A DNA stretch of 64,000 nt from Ottelia alismoides (lineage: Eukaryota > Streptophyta > Magnoliopsida > Alismatales > Hydrocharitaceae): the NCBI GenBank assembly GCA_037367405.1, contig JAZKJV010000681.1, positions 372,001 to 436,000 of the forward strand, read 5' to 3'. The notes beneath the pieces are model-generated. The model saw only the letters and a program-made list of their open reading frames with translations. It searched no databases and had not been told where the DNA came from. This document shows positions 1 through 11,904 of the stretch, piece after piece. Each line of letters opens with the position of its first letter. Positions within the stretch are counted from its first letter, which is position 1. A program made the translations under genes and the position numbers.

Positions 1-284
1 GAGAATGAATGTCATAACCGCACGAAAAATTTTCCCTGCTTTTCTACAACTTTGTGATCAATATGAATGAAATATTGCGGATTTTGTCGTAAACGGGTAC
101 CCGGATCTTGGGGGTTCACAGAGAATCTCGAGGGAGGGCGGAGGAGAATCTCCCGCTAGGGCTTTTCTCACGATGGCGGAGGAGAAAAGGGAGGCGCGTA
201 GGGTTTCTTTTGCGAGAGGGCATTACGAGGTTTATGATTTTCGGAGAAAAAATCCAACAATAAATTTGGGGGGAGCTCTATTAC
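1..284. other. Unassigned sequence
   Basis: No gene, known repeat or reading frame with recognisable homology was seen. The stretch runs up to the palindrome-rich block starting near 285 and may be the interior of a transposon whose other end lies outside the window. Confidence 0.4.
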
Positions 285-442
285 AAATTCGGGCGCATAT
301 GCGGCTGCATATGCGGCATACTCGGTTGCATATGCGCTTTGAGCGCCTTCTGAACGCATATCAAATACTCGGGGCGGTTGGTTGCCCGAGTACGCATATG
401 AGGCCGCATATGCGGCCGCCTAGGCCTCCTTTCTGAACCCTG
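285..442 (-). mobile_element. hAT-like transposon end with CATATGCGG palindromes
   Basis: Read on the minus strand, the segment begins at 442 with CAGGGTTCAGAAAGGAGG. This resembles terminal inverted repeats of hAT transposons, which commonly begin CAGGGTTC or similar. Inside it are at least five copies of a CATATGCGGC-type palindromic motif, a subterminal repeat pattern usual for hAT elements. A related terminus and the same motif recur in the better supported element at 13140-13910. I could not find the matching opposite end or an 8-bp target duplication, so boundaries are uncertain and the element may be truncated by the window edge. Confidence 0.4.
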
Positions 443-1829
443 GACACATGCGAAGCCAGCTTGCCGCTCCATGCCTCAAGACGAGATGCCCTCCTTAGGC
501 AGTGCATCACACTCACGCCTTGTGTTGCCCTCTCTCCGCCGATCCCCTTTACCCTTATCGATCTCCCTTCTCACCGCCACCCCTTGCGCGACAGCTCCCC
601 AGCAGCAGCGTCTCTCCCCAGCGGAGAGGGTTCGGCCTTCCTATCCCCATCTGTGCAGCGTGACCTCGTGAGAAGGGTTCGGGAACCCTAAAGCCCGCTT
701 GGAGTTTTAAAAAATTACTCTCGTTGTAAGTGCCCAAGGGGGCCGAAAATGTGAAAAAAATGTTTGCATTTTGTAGGCCCTATTTGGGCCGAGTGACTGT
801 GTTCCAAAAAAAGAGGTTGCGTACAAAAAACTGTACGTGGAAAAAAATGTAAAGAGAGAGAAAATAAAAAAATGTGAACGGCTTGTTAAAAAAGAAAGAA
901 AGGAGGTGACGGCTATTAAAAATTTTGATGAATGAAATAGCCGGAAAAAAATTTGTACGAAGAAAAGCCGTAAAAAATGAAATGGCTTATTAAAAAAATT
1001 GACAGATTCTTGAGAGTTTTCATGTTTTCTCCCCATCTTTGTTGTCTTCTCTCAACTTTGTCGATGGCACTTTTCCGGCAAGTATGGGAGAAAGGGGGAG
1101 TATTGTGTAGAGTCACAGGTCTATTCCAGATTCAGATTCCAGACCAGCACGATGTTCGGACTCTACAATTCAGATATTCAGACTCGACGTCAGATTGGTT
1201 CCGAGTCTTCAGTTTGAGACACAGCACATATATGCGGTTTTTTCAGATGTGCACATGTTTGCCATCTTTTGGGTAGTCCCCATCATTTATATTTAGGCCA
1301 GAGTTTTCATGTGAGCCATAGGGACTCCAGAGTAGAGGACCATTCCCTATGCCATGTGGGCAAGGGTTTTCATGTGGTTTCATAGGGGCTCCAGAGTAGA
1401 GTACCATTCTCTGTGCCAAATGGGAGAGACCCAATTCTCCGACAAGGAGACTTTCAGTCTCCATTCTCCAATGACCGTGGACTCTGACGAGGATTGCACG
1501 TCACGGCTCTTTTCAGTCCGGCCCTTTCAGAGATGGAGCAGTTGTCCACATGTTGTGGCGGGTCAGAGTACTCCGACAAAGAGACTCATTTCAGTTGCAG
1601 ACTGCAGTGACTCTGACAGGCGCAGTACAGAGCACATGCTCTCCGACAAGGAGATTCAGTTGACTCACACTCCAGTACGTTCGTTCTCCTCACCTGCACG
1701 GCATGAGAAGCAACATCCTCGACAGCAGCCGACAGTTGTGCTCGTTGAGTTGATATTGTATGTAGTGTCTTGTATTGTGAGTTGATATTTTTTTTCTGTT
1801 TGTCCAAGTTGAGCATCGCATGCTCCAGC
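443..1829. other. Unassigned repetitive sequence
   Basis: No coding region is supported. The 700-1050 part is A/T rich. From about 1300 to 1680 there are imperfect short repeats, including a recurring TCCGACAAGGAGA-like motif near 1437, 1571 and 1640. The end at 1830 runs into a Copia polypurine tract, so at least the last few hundred bases are probably the 3' end of a degraded Copia element with no legible protein. Confidence 0.4.
1303..1417. repeat. Two-copy tandem duplication (~51 bp units)
   Basis: Positions 1303-1353 and 1366-1417 are near copies. Both begin GTTTTCATGTG, share a CTCCAGAGTAGAG core and end in a TGCC. They differ at several bases, so the duplication is old. Confidence 0.7.
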
Positions 1830-1985
1830 TTGAGGGGAAGTGTTGGAGTATTTGATTATACGTCACTTAACTACTTACTAGTCGTCATAGAGTAGATATT
1901 CCGTAGTACATTATGGACTCCACCACATCTCGTTATCTCTGCGAAGACAGAGCATAATTCACTTCTCATTTGACACCATCTATGA
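1830..1985 (+). mobile_element. Copia 3' polypurine tract and LTR remnant
   Basis: TTGAGGGGAAG (1830-1840) is followed at once by TGTTGGAGTATTT, the usual arrangement of a Copia polypurine tract next to the start of a 3' LTR. The LTR has no identifiable 3' boundary and runs into pol sequence of another copy by about 1990. The junction is seen; LTR extent is inferred. Confidence 0.5.
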
Positions 1986-1989
1986 GTCT

Positions 1990-3290
1990 GTAGAATGTGT
2001 TTCATATGAACTTGTTATCGATTAGTCAGATCACCAAGGATCTACATTGACGTGTCATATTTGACCATTCATCTTTTGTGTTTCAGGATATGCTTACAGG
2101 TAGGGTTATTGGATGTGGTCATAAGCAAGGAGGTGTCTACAGACCAGTACAATCTCCTTACACAGGCACATCTTCCATTCCCACTGGATCAGTCTCTTCG
2201 TACATATGGCATCTTCGGTTCGGTCACTTTCCTCTGCAGAAGCTGTGTTCAGTCCTCCCAAAGATCCCCCCTGGTCTACTTTTTAGTGTGAGGCTTGCCA
2301 GTAGGGAAGCATCATTGTTCTAACTTTCTCGATCGTCATATTTGTAGTAGCAGTTCTTTATATGAGTTAGTTATTTTGATATTTAAGGTCCCAGTCGTGT
2401 TCCTGACCACTAGGGGAGCATGTTCTATCTAGTTGCCATTGATGATTATTCTAGACTTTCTTCGATTTAGTTCTGAAAAACAAGTATGAGGTTGGTTTGT
2501 TGTTCAAACTTTCGTTAATGAAATAAAGAACATTTTTCTACTATTGCTAAGTATGTTCACTCTAACAATGTCTTGGAGTTTGTACCATTCAGCTCTCTCA
2601 GTTCTTCAAGTCCCTTAGCATCGTACATCAGACCTCATGTGCTTACACTTCTCAGCAAAATAGTGTTGTTGAGCGCAAACACCGTCACCTTCTTAATGTT
2701 ACCAGGACTCTTCTTATCCAGAGTCATGCTTCCCATTCTTTTTGGGGTGATGTTGTCCTTATTGTCTTCTATATGGTCAACCGTATGTCATCCTTCATGT
2801 CAGGAGAAAAGTTTTCTTTTTCGATTGTTAGATAAGGACCTTTTCTTTACAACACCTCGCATCTTTGCCTCCGTGGCTTTTGTTCACCACCTGACTCCTT
2901 ATCATGAGAAGCTCTCAATAAGAGCTGTCAAGTGTATTTTTGTGGGCTAATGGAACTAGAACGGGTACCGATTCTTCGATCATATCATACGAAAGTACTA
3001 AATTAATGCTGAAATCACATTCTTTGAGTTTGTTATATACTTTTCTCCCTACATGTGACAGGATGACCCCGTCTAGGTCTAGTGAGGAGGTTTACATTCC
3101 ACCTCCTCCTATGCCTCTACCACCTCCTCCTCTTGTAGTTCCTCCACCACCTTTTGTGGTTCCTCAAATACCTCATCCTCATGTGGTTCCTCCACTAACT
3201 CCTCATGTGGCTCAGACTTTACCTGACTCATCCAAATTATTCTTAAACATGCACTTGCTTCATATACACGTGTGGTCTTGAGGTTTGTGT
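1990..3290 (+). pseudogene. Copia pol fragment (GAG-pre-integrase, integrase, linker)
   Basis: This is a decayed plus-strand piece of the short-LTR Copia family that is better preserved at 6496, 30513 and 59526. Reading across frames it shows the GAG-pre-integrase segment (NLLSISQITKDLH near 2005, WHLRFGHFPLQKL near 2205), then integrase pieces with the QN-VVERKHRHL motif near 2660. The family's FGSVAFVHHL region follows near 2870. From 3090 to 3230 there is a proline/valine-rich linker of PPPP runs. Protease, reverse transcriptase and RNase H are absent, and many frameshifts and stops interrupt what is left. It cannot encode a product. Confidence 0.85.
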
Positions 3291-4791
3291 ACAAGATTAC
3301 ATATCTGATTCCTTTCAAAATGGATAAGATCTTACTGCATTTATATTAGCCAAGATTCATCACGGCATACCTCAACTACGGATTTCGTCACTTAAGGGAT
3401 AAAAAGGGTGACATTGCAAAAGCACTTAAGTGCGTTCTCGTTTGAACTCCTACGGATGCATCCCCAATCACGACTCCATAGGGTAATCCCGAACAAAGCT
3501 AAATTCCTGAGGTTGACCATGAGAATTCTCCGTCTCTGGAATACTTGAAGGATTATCAATTTGTACATCTTCCTCATTTTCCAGTTTTTGTGGCTGAGGG
3601 GACTTGCTTTGATTCTCATCAAATGAAACATTGATTGATTCCAAAACAGACAGTTTTCTTTTTTAATGTAATGGAGGCTTTGCTCCTTGAAGAATATCCT
3701 AAGAAGATACCTTCTTCATTCTTTGGTTCAAACTTAACAAGATTATCTTTAATGTTAAGAATAAAAAACTTATATCAAAAAACACGAAAGTAGACTATCC
3801 TAAACAGTAATGATAACCACTTAAACTTTCGTATTTTGTAGGACTAAATAAGTTAGGTGGTTTTGTGTAGTTTCCTAGTTCACATGTTGAATACACATCT
3901 TCCTTCTTATAAGACAGCTTGAGAAGTCCTTTAACTAAGTCAAGTTTGCTAAGCTTGTTAATTAGTTTCATGTGAATATGGCATCATCCTTTATGCCAAT
4001 TTGGGGGAACTTCTTGTAAGGCCAAAAGTCAATCTAACGATAAACAATTATCGAACCTAATAGTGTATACTTTTGCGCATATCTCCCCTAAGAAAAACTT
4101 CCATTCCATCCTCTTTTAAAACTTTAAAACAGTTTTTAGGAAAAACATACTTTAAAGCATTTTTCACATATTTGAGAAACACTAAGCAAGTCGTGCTTGA
4201 CCTTTAACTAAACTAACCTTTTCAAAAGAAGTGCACAAGTCGTTAATCATACCTTCGCCAATGAGTATACATGTGTAGTTACTGCCAAAAGTAATTGTCT
4301 CACCTTCCTTGAGGTCTATCTTGATGAAGAGGTCGGTGTCTCCAATCATATGATTGGTGCATCCATTGACCATGATCCACTTGCTCGTTTGTCTCGCTTA
4401 ATTTTCTGCAAAGAAGTGATTGGTCATGTAACTATTTTGAGGGTGTCTCTGACAATGAGGTGTTTCTTTCTTCTTACATTCTAGAAAACAATTAATGGAA
4501 CCTTCTGGTACCCTTTCCTTTTGGATCCTTGGAAGGTTACCTTGGTTCTTGGGATTTCTAAGAGGTTCCTTACTTTTATTGGCTTTATCTGACTAAGCTT
4601 TAACTTTAACAAGTTTAGACTTAATATAATTTGTTTTACTACTAGGTTCACAACCAATTCCAAAATTAGTTTTTGACTGGTGTGAATCTCCTAGTAGTTT
4701 TTTGGAATTTTATTTACCATTAGTGAACTTCGCTGAATGATCTAAAAGAGCCCTAGTTTTCTTATTTAATTCAATTATGATGTCTTCTAGT

Positions 4792-4812
4792 TTATATATA
4801 TATATATATATA
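4792..4812. repeat. AT dinucleotide microsatellite
   Basis: About ten uninterrupted AT units lie inside the Copia relic. Confidence 0.95.
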
Positions 4813-6279
4813 ATTCTTGAGTAAGCTAAATTCTTTTTATACTCTTGGTGAGAAAAAAGAATATAATTATTAAGCTCGTGAATATTAATTCTAAGCAATT
4901 TTACTTCATATACATGTTTAATTGTGTAGTGTGCAATTACTTTTAGCATATTATTTTCCTTTTTCAGTTTAACAACTAGATCATGTAATTTGGTATAAGT
5001 TCATAAGTAGGGTTCGTCGGAGGTTACCTAATTATCGATCGTCACAATTTCGAGTAGGGCTTCTTCGTTGTATGAGTTGTTTGATTTACTTTCGCTTGAA
5101 TCGTAAGGATCTCATGTGGCATGCATTGCTTTCTTCTTTGGATATTATCAATGATGCTTGGAATTTCATTTCTTCCTTTCATCATTGCCTTCCCTTTTGC
5201 TTTGAAACTCGCAATGCTTGGACTCATGATGCTTGCGGTAGCTTCTCTCGAGTAAGGGGCAGTCCTTCTTGGTGACCCTTCTTCTTGAAATTGTAGCACA
5301 AGATCTCACTTTCTTACAAGGTAGGCGGTTTTTGGACGTCTTACCTTTTTTTGCATGAAAAAAAGATCTCACTTTCTCACTTATGAACATCTCTTCTCAA
5401 GAGTTTCCGAAACCCCGTGCTACCGCAACTCTGTCATTTTCTGAGCTTTTGTCAAAGGAGGTGACTTCTTTTGCCTTTAGTCACATGCTTTACTTCATCT
5501 TTTTGCTTTCTAACCCGACTTCTTTCATTTGTTGTTTCTCAACTTCATAAGAGAGAAGCTTACGATGAGATCATCCCTCAAGAGAGTATATGAGTCCTTG
5601 GCTTCCTTAATAACCATTGTTGTGATTCTCCAATCAGTTGAAAGTGATCTGAAAATCTTCTTGACCAGTATATGAAAATGGTGAAGCCTTCTCCCACTTT
5701 AATTAGGGTCTGCTTGTGTTGAAAGATCCAATTATTTTTTATGATGGTTGTCAACTATCTAACGCAACCCCCAGTATATGTTCCTTTATTTCTACACTAA
5801 GATTTAATAGACCATTAATGATACATGTAAATCCGGTGTAGATGTCTTGGATGGATTCTCCACTTCCATCTTGAACAGCTCATATCTCCACCAAAGGAGG
5901 TTGATCCGAGTTCCACGACTTCATTAGTTCTTCATAGGTGACACTCGGTATATTCTAAATCTTGTAAGCTATCTTACAAGTTGAGACACAGTTGAATTCT
6001 TATTTGTGATAGCACTCTTAGCCTTTGAGTGGTATGTCGCTTATTTCTTATCTGTATCGGTCAATATCAACTCCTTCGCTATAACTGAACGAGGATACTT
6101 GGTCTCGAGGACATTTCAAATTTCAAAGACTATCGATTCTAGGAATATCTACCTTATAGCTTTCCACGGTAATAATTTATACCATTGAATGGAGGTCTTA
6201 TCGTAGACCAACTCTTGAAGGAGTTGTTTGTTGTTGCCATATATGCGGAGGAGAGATACTTCGATATGCACTTGAACCT

Positions 6280-6291
6280 GCTCTAATACCA
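6280..6291 (-). promoter_or_regulatory. Primer-binding site of the Sirevirus-like relic
   Basis: On the minus strand the sequence reads TGGTATTAGAGC, one base off the TGGTATCAGAGC that pairs with the 3' end of initiator methionyl-tRNA in most plant Copia elements. It separates the LTR remnant on its right from gag on its left. Confidence 0.75.
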
Positions 6292-6295
6292 AATG

Positions 6296-6495
6296 AAAGT
6301 GCATATAGGATAAGAACACTACTAGGGGATGAATGGTAGTATCCACTAAATTATGGCATTTAAAATAATTTATGAAATTTAAAATAGAGTATAGAAAACA
6401 AACCAGAGATTCAATCTACAATATACATAGATGTTAACGTGAAAATCCAACTGGGTGAAAACCATGACCCGAGTCTGTAATTCAGGATTCTTACC
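6296..6495 (-). repeat. 5' LTR remnant of the Sirevirus-like relic, split by a Copia insertion
   Basis: Sequence immediately upstream (minus sense) of the primer site. The block around 6300-6340 matches, in opposite orientation, 18940-18975 in the related fragment at 18780-19500, which supports calling it an LTR end. The LTR continues beyond the inserted Copia element at 11569 and onward; its outer boundary was not identified. Confidence 0.5.
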
Positions 6496-6639
6496 TGTTG
6501 GGAAAATAAAAGAACTTGTTTATTCCATCAGCCCTAGGCTCTCTTATATAGGAGAGTAGCCTATGGGTAAATGACATAAAGAGTACGGCAGGAACGAAAA
6601 ATAACAAAAGAGTACATAAGTAGATAATATATGTTTACA
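6496..6639 (-). repeat. 3' LTR of the 6496 Copia element
   Basis: 144 bp, TG...CA. It carries a TATATA box flanked by CTCTC/GAGAG complementary arms, as do the other LTRs of this family. The polypurine tract CCATCTTGAGGGGGAG (minus sense) abuts it at 6640-6655. Confidence 0.95.
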
Positions 6640-6646
6640 CTCCCCC

Positions 6647-9600
6647 TCAAGATGGAGCATAGATATCAATCATGCTCAGCTTTGACGCACACTTCTGAAA
6701 CGGGCCTCGCAGTAATGCCTTGGTAAAAATATCTGCAGTTTGATTCTCTGAACTAACATGGGATGTAGCAAGGAATCCCTTCTGGATCATGTCACGTATA
6801 AAGTGACAGTCAACTTCAATGTGTTTGGTTCGTTCATGGAATGCTGGATTGTTTGCAATGAACAAAGCCGCCTGATTGTCACATTCTAAAGCCATAGGAA
6901 GTGGGACTTCTATATATAAATATGTAAGCACGGCCTTTATCCACATCATTTCTGTGCTAACCTGGACCATAGCCCTATATTCAGATTCAGCACTAGACCT
7001 TGCTACCACAGTTTGTTTCTTACTCCTCCATGAGATTAGGGAATCTCCAACATATACAGCAAACCCAGAGGTAGACTTCCTGTCCTTGGGACACCCTGCA
7101 TAATCTGCATCTGCACAGGCTGAGATAGAGATCACCTTGCCTTTCTTGAACAGCAAACCCGCACCTGGAGATGACTTGAGGTACCTGAGTATCATATGTA
7201 TGGCATCCATGTGAACCTGACGTGGTTGCTCCATGAACTGGCTCACTCGACTCACCGCAAAGGATATATCGGGCCTAGTGATAGTGACATACAGAAGTTT
7301 GCCCACCAGTTCTCTGTATCTTCTCCTATCCACCTCCTTTATATCATCATCATGTAGCTTCATACTAGGGTACATTGGTGTGGTAGCAGGTCGGCAACCA
7401 AGCATTCCTGTTTCACTCAACAGGTCAGTGAGATATTTTCTCTGAGACATTACCAGACCATACGGATTTCTGGCGAACTCCAGTCCCAGAAAATATCTAA
7501 GAACTCCAAGGTCCTTGGTGACAAATTCACGACCCAGCATTTCTTTCGCCTCCTTTATTCCTTGTACGTCATCACCTGTAATTAAGATGTCATCTACATA
7601 GAACATGATTGCAATAATACCTCTGGAAGTCTTTTGTACAAACAAGGAATGATCAACATTAGAACGTTTGTATCCTTGTTTTTCAAAGAGGTCTGAGAGC
7701 TTCTGAAACCAGGCTCTGGGGCTCTTCTTAAGGCCATAGATAGCCTTATGAAGTCTGCACACCTTGGAACACTCCCTCTCAACAGCAAAACCATGTGGTT
7801 GTTGCATGTAGACTTCCTCCTGTAAGTCACCATATAAGAACGCATTCTTCACATCCAACTGCTATAGCGGCCACTCACGAGTAACCGCAACTGACAACAA
7901 GATCCGTAGAGTGGAATGGCGGGCTACTAGAGAGAATGTATCAAGATAGTCCACCCCGTATGTCTGTGTAAAGCCACGAGCAACAAGACGAGCCTTGTAT
8001 CTGTCAATACTGCCATCTGCATTCTGCTTGACTGTAAATACCCACTTGCAGCTCACTGGTGACACATCTGCAGGTATAGGAACCAGACTCCAAGTTCCTC
8101 TAGACTGAAGTGCTGCCATTTCTTCCTCCATTGCTAGACGTCATCTACTATCCTTCAGAGTGTCTTGCTAATTCCGTGGAATATCTACAGCTGACAATGC
8201 GACTACAAAGTTCCTGAAATCTCCAGTTAGACGTTGAAATGACACAAAAGCTGCTAAAGGATATGAAGCGCAGCTCCGCTTCGACTTTAGTATAGCAATA
8301 GGAACATCTAAATCAGTTGTGTCCTCGTCTGTCCTCTGTAACACATCATGCTCAGAAACATCATCAGATCCATCAATAGTAATATCTTCAGAACATATCT
8401 TAGGCGAGCTAGGTGATGAGCAATGGCCACTAGCTGAAGCAGACCTGCGGGTATAATGAAATGGTAGTGGTGAAACATGTATAGTAATAGGAGGTGCAGA
8501 TGATGGTAACGGTTCTGGTGGTAGTGGTGGTGGTGATGGTGGTGATGGTGGTGGTAGTGACACGTAAATGGCATCAGTATTAGCTGGAGGTATCAACTGA
8601 TCACCTGATGCTGAAAAGTACATAACATATTCAAAAAATGTAACATCTGCACTAACGAGATACCTCCTGCGCAATGGATCATAGCACTTGTACCCCTTCT
8701 GAGTTATGGAGTACCCAACGAACACACACTTGACAGCCCTAGGAGAGAGCTTGTCAGTACCAGGAGACAACTGGTGGACAAAGGCAACCGAGCCAAACAC
8801 ACGAGGAGTAAGGGAAAATAGATCTCTTCCAGGGAAGATAAGGGAGAAAGGAATCTTTTCACCTAGGACAGATGACGGCATACGATTGATTAGGTAACAT
8901 GCTGTAAGAACAGCGTCACCCCAGTAAGAATGAGGAGCATGACTCTGTATAAGGAGTGACCTGGTGACATCTAGTAAGTGGCGATGTTTCCTTTCAGCGA
9001 TCCCATTCTGTTGGGAGGTATAGGCACAGGATGTCTGGTGGATAATCCCTTGGGATGAGAAATAACTGGCTAGGACATGAGTACACAATTCCAGGGCATT
9101 ATCACTTCTCACAATTTTAACAGATGTGGAAAAAACAATACGAATCTCATTAAGAAAATTGATAATAATAGTCCCTGCTTCAGATTTATTCTTTAACAAA
9201 AACACCCATGACACACGAGAGAAGTCATCCACAATAACTATATAAAACATGTGTCCCTGATGATCAAGAACACGACTCGGACCCCAGAAATCAATGTGAA
9301 ATAACTCAAACTTGGAGGTACTACTCCGACACTGACGACTGGGAAAGGTAGACCGATGATGCTTTCCCAACTGACATGCCTCACATTGGATAGATGTGTG
9401 AGGCAAAATCTGGGGTAACACACGACGCAACTTCTGAAGCGGTAGATTTCCAAAGCGTAGATGCCATAGCAGAGGGGAGATGGGTCCAGTAGGTAGAGAT
9501 GAGGTTCCAGCAAAAGAAGTCTGACGGAGGCGATAGAGGCCTCCTTTTTCATAGCCACGCCCAATCACGTTGCCCGTAAGGATGTCCTGAAAAATAAGAG

Positions 9601-10861
9601 AAGATAGATCAAAAATCGCCCGACACTGTAAATCCTTTGTAATTTGGCTGATAGATAATAAATTCATTGAAAAATCAGGTGCATGTAACACATTCTTGAG
9701 ATGCATAGATGATGTCAGTCTAATCTCCCCCTGACCAGTAATCGGAGAATGTGTGCCATTACCAATGACCACAGTTCGACTTGGAGGGATCTGTCTGTAT
9801 CCTGTAAGTAGACTTTGATCGCCACAGATGATGTGTGGCGCCAGAGTCCATAATCCATGCTAAAGTATCTGATCCACTACTGGTAAATGCATGTGTGCTA
9901 CCTGATGCACTGGTAGATGCAGAGGCGGATGCAGCAGCATCAGACTGGTTCTCAGTAGTGGGTGCTGGGCCAGATGGAGGAATAATGCCCCTTAGACGGG
10001 CAACAAGATCATCAAAGAACTGATCCAAAGAGGCAGCAGATGGAGACTCTACCTGCTTAGCGACTCGTGCAGATGCAGGAAATCCATGCTTAGAGTAGCA
10101 TGTGTCTTCAGTATGTCTGGTGCGATGGTAGTAGGTACACGTTGGCCGAATACGACCTCCTCTACCACGAGGGCCAAGGCCACGGGTATGATGGTGACCT
10201 CCACAGCCTCTGTTGGCAGCCATGGCTGAAGCAATCCGATTCGTAGCCATAGAGGGAACAGTGATCCGCCTCAATATGTGAAAGGCCTCCTCCATAGGAG
10301 GAATAGTAGAGTCTGCCAAGATCTGAGACCGTGTTGCCTCATACTCAAGATCAAGGGCAGCGAAAAAAAACTCCTACCATAGTAGCATTCCGGTAGGTCT
10401 TCTGTTGCTCTGGTGTGGTTGTCAGGGGTATACAGCTTCTCGAACATCCCCCGTAGAGATGTGTACAGTGAGTGTAGAGGACGTCCATTCTGCTTGATAA
10501 TGAATATGTCATGCTGGAGTTGCAGAATCTTTGTCTCATTCTTCGCTTGAGAATAAGTGGCGGCTAGAATCTCCCACATATCTTTGGTTGTGGGTTGATG
10601 AAGAATGTCATTGGCAATCTCGATTGCCAGAGTTCCAGATAGCCATACTTTGGCATATGCATCATCTGCCTCCCACGAGGCATTAACTCCAGTCTTCTCA
10701 GCAGGCTCTTCTTCAGTAAGAATGTGTTTCTTACCAGTTGACTTCATCATACTCATGAACTGCATTGCCCACAGTTCATAGTTCGAACCATCCATCTTCA
10801 CAATCGACGCTGGACCTCGGAAGGCGCCTACAGATGGGATATCTGCCTTGCTTTCAGACAT
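6647..10861 (-). pseudogene. Copia gag-pol polyprotein, broken by frameshifts and stops
   Basis: Gag-pol of the short-LTR Copia family. It would make the capsid protein, then protease, integrase, reverse transcriptase and RNase H for copying the element through RNA. The start is the Met at 10861 (MSESKADIP), shared with the copy at 63901; an upstream in-frame Met at 10948 lies in leader sequence. In order: gag; a CCHC knuckle damaged to CX2Y; protease DSGATHHL (about 9860-9837); integrase with a zinc-binding H/C set and the QQNGIAERKHR motif; a proline-rich linker; RT with YVDD at 7589-7600; and RNase H ending in [12 protein letters not shown]. Lesions are a frameshift in an A-run near 10370, a frameshift just after the protease motif near 9835, in-frame stops near 8165 and 8134, and a TAG at about 7861. 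RT and RNase H downstream are otherwise continuous. Confidence 0.92.
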
Positions 10862-10984
10862 ACTTATAACTGAAGACTGGAGTAGTAGACTGAGGATAAG
10901 ATCGTCTACACGGACATAGACGGGTTTAGTTGCAGGTGTAGACTTCAAGCAACCAAACCCATTCCTTTGGAGGTGTGCGCTCTA

Positions 10985-11405
10985 GAAGTACGTGCAGTGC
11001 TGGTTCATGGCTCAAGGGCGCTCAGAGACAGTAGGTGAGGGCGCAAGACAGGAGGCACACCGTGCACGCAAGGCAGAAGGCATGCAGGCTAGCGCGCGTA
11101 AGTCGCGCACAGGGCACGCGCAGAAGGCGTGCAGGGGGCGCGCGAGAGGGCACACAGTGCACGAGGGTGCGCAGGCGAGCACGCTGGATGCGCGAGGAGC
11201 GTGCTGGAGATGTGTGCGGGGCGCAGGGGGCACAGGCGTAGGCACGGGGCGCAGGAGGCGCTGGAGATGCGCGAGATGCGCGCGGGAGGCCGAGGCGCAC
11301 AGTCGGCGGCGCGCAGGAGGCCGAGGCGTACAGCCGGCAGCGCGCGGAGAGAGAGGGAGGTTCGACGGTGGGGCTAGGGTTAGGGTTTCAAGAACTCCGG
11401 TCTAG
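10985..11405 (-). other. GC-rich 5' leader of the 6496 Copia element
   Basis: The untranslated leader between primer site and gag is packed with GCGCG and TGCGC runs. Long open frames here, for example on the plus strand at 10992-11405, are Arg/Ala-rich by-products of base composition and are not genes. The equivalent leader of the copy at 48372-49000 has the same character. Confidence 0.7.
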
Positions 11406-11412
11406 GACCGTC

Positions 11413-11424
11413 GCTCTGATACCA
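11413..11424 (-). promoter_or_regulatory. Primer-binding site (initiator Met-tRNA)
   Basis: Minus-strand TGGTATCAGAGC directly follows the 5' LTR (11425-11568), so the site primes minus-strand DNA synthesis. It is a perfect match to the common plant Copia primer site. Confidence 0.9.
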
Positions 11425-11568
11425 TGTTGGGAAAATAAAAGAACTTGTTTATTCCATCAGCCCTAAGCTCTCTTATATAGGAGAGTAGCCAATGGGTAAA
11501 TTACATAAAGAGTACGGCAGGAACGGAAAATAACAAAAGAGTACATAAGTAGATGATATATGTATACA
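11425..11568 (-). repeat. 5' LTR of the 6496 Copia element
   Basis: 144 bp, TG...CA, six mismatches to the 3' LTR. The exact TTACC target duplication follows at 11569. Confidence 0.95.
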
Positions 11569-11904
11569 TTACCGATTAACTACTTCATTATATGAGTTGT
11601 TTGTGCAGATAAATCAATTGTTTTAGAACGCTCTTGGATCAAACACCAATATGCTTTAAAACCTTGGACGGCATACCAAAGTCTTCACATGTTGATCAAA
11701 TCCTGAGGAACTGTTGGGGATTGACTAGATTCCGAATGTCTTCATATCATTTTGGATCAAACACCGAGAAACCTGCAGTGCTTGGATCTAACACCAAGAC
11801 TCCCTACAGAAAGTGTTCTATGAAAAAAAAGAGAATAATATTTTTGTACTATTAGCAGCAAAGATATATTGCTAAACAGATATGGAGATGTATGACAGTA
11901 GCAA
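11569..11904. other. Continuation of old LTR-like sequence
   Basis: This stretch resumes the sequence interrupted at 6495. It contains two TTGGATCAAACACC-like repeats near 11634 and 11752, reminiscent of LTR sequence, but no boundary or coding region. Confidence 0.35.

Larger units (their letters stand above)
3370..6300 (-). pseudogene. Sirevirus-like Copia relic, gag to pre-RT linker
   Basis: A minus-strand Copia relic. Its 5' end lies near 6290, next to a methionyl-tRNA primer site. Going leftward I can read gag-like charged sequence (about 5300-4700) and a protease remnant (4373-4182, CTNHMIGD with the downstream TFGSN; the active-site Asp-Ser-Gly is altered to Val-Asn-Gly). A GAG-pre-integrase piece follows (about 3990-3860, LINKLSKLDLVKGL), then the FEPK-type pre-linker region and a SINVSFDE motif near 3630. 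Most of the integrase, all of RT and RNase H are missing. The SINVSFDE-type motif and long charged gag suggest the Sirevirus lineage; this is inference. It is much older than the Copia insertion beside it. Confidence 0.75.
6496..11568 (-). mobile_element. Copia LTR retrotransposon (short-LTR family), complete insertion
   Basis: A full-length minus-strand Copia insertion of 5,073 bp. Two 144-bp LTRs (6496-6639 and 11425-11568) start TGTTGGGAAAA and end in ACA. I count six differences between them (about 96% identity). The 5-bp target duplication TTACC is exact (6491-6495 and 11569-11573). Deleting one copy plus the element rejoins the older LTR remnant. A polypurine tract adjoins the left LTR and a methionyl-tRNA primer site adjoins the right LTR, both reading minus. 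The coding region is full length but broken. Confidence 0.95.

Noticed and set aside
285..430. Palindrome array considered as a CRISPR-like or satellite array
   Set aside because: Spacing is irregular, there are no distinct spacers, the context is plant nuclear, and the terminus fits a hAT element.
1354..1785. 143-codon plus-strand open frame
   Set aside because: It covers degraded short repeats upstream of a Copia polypurine tract and shows no recognisable motif or splice context.
10992..11405. 137-codon Arg/Ala-rich open frame on the plus strand
   Set aside because: It lies antisense in the GC-rich leader of a minus-strand Copia element; a by-product of composition.
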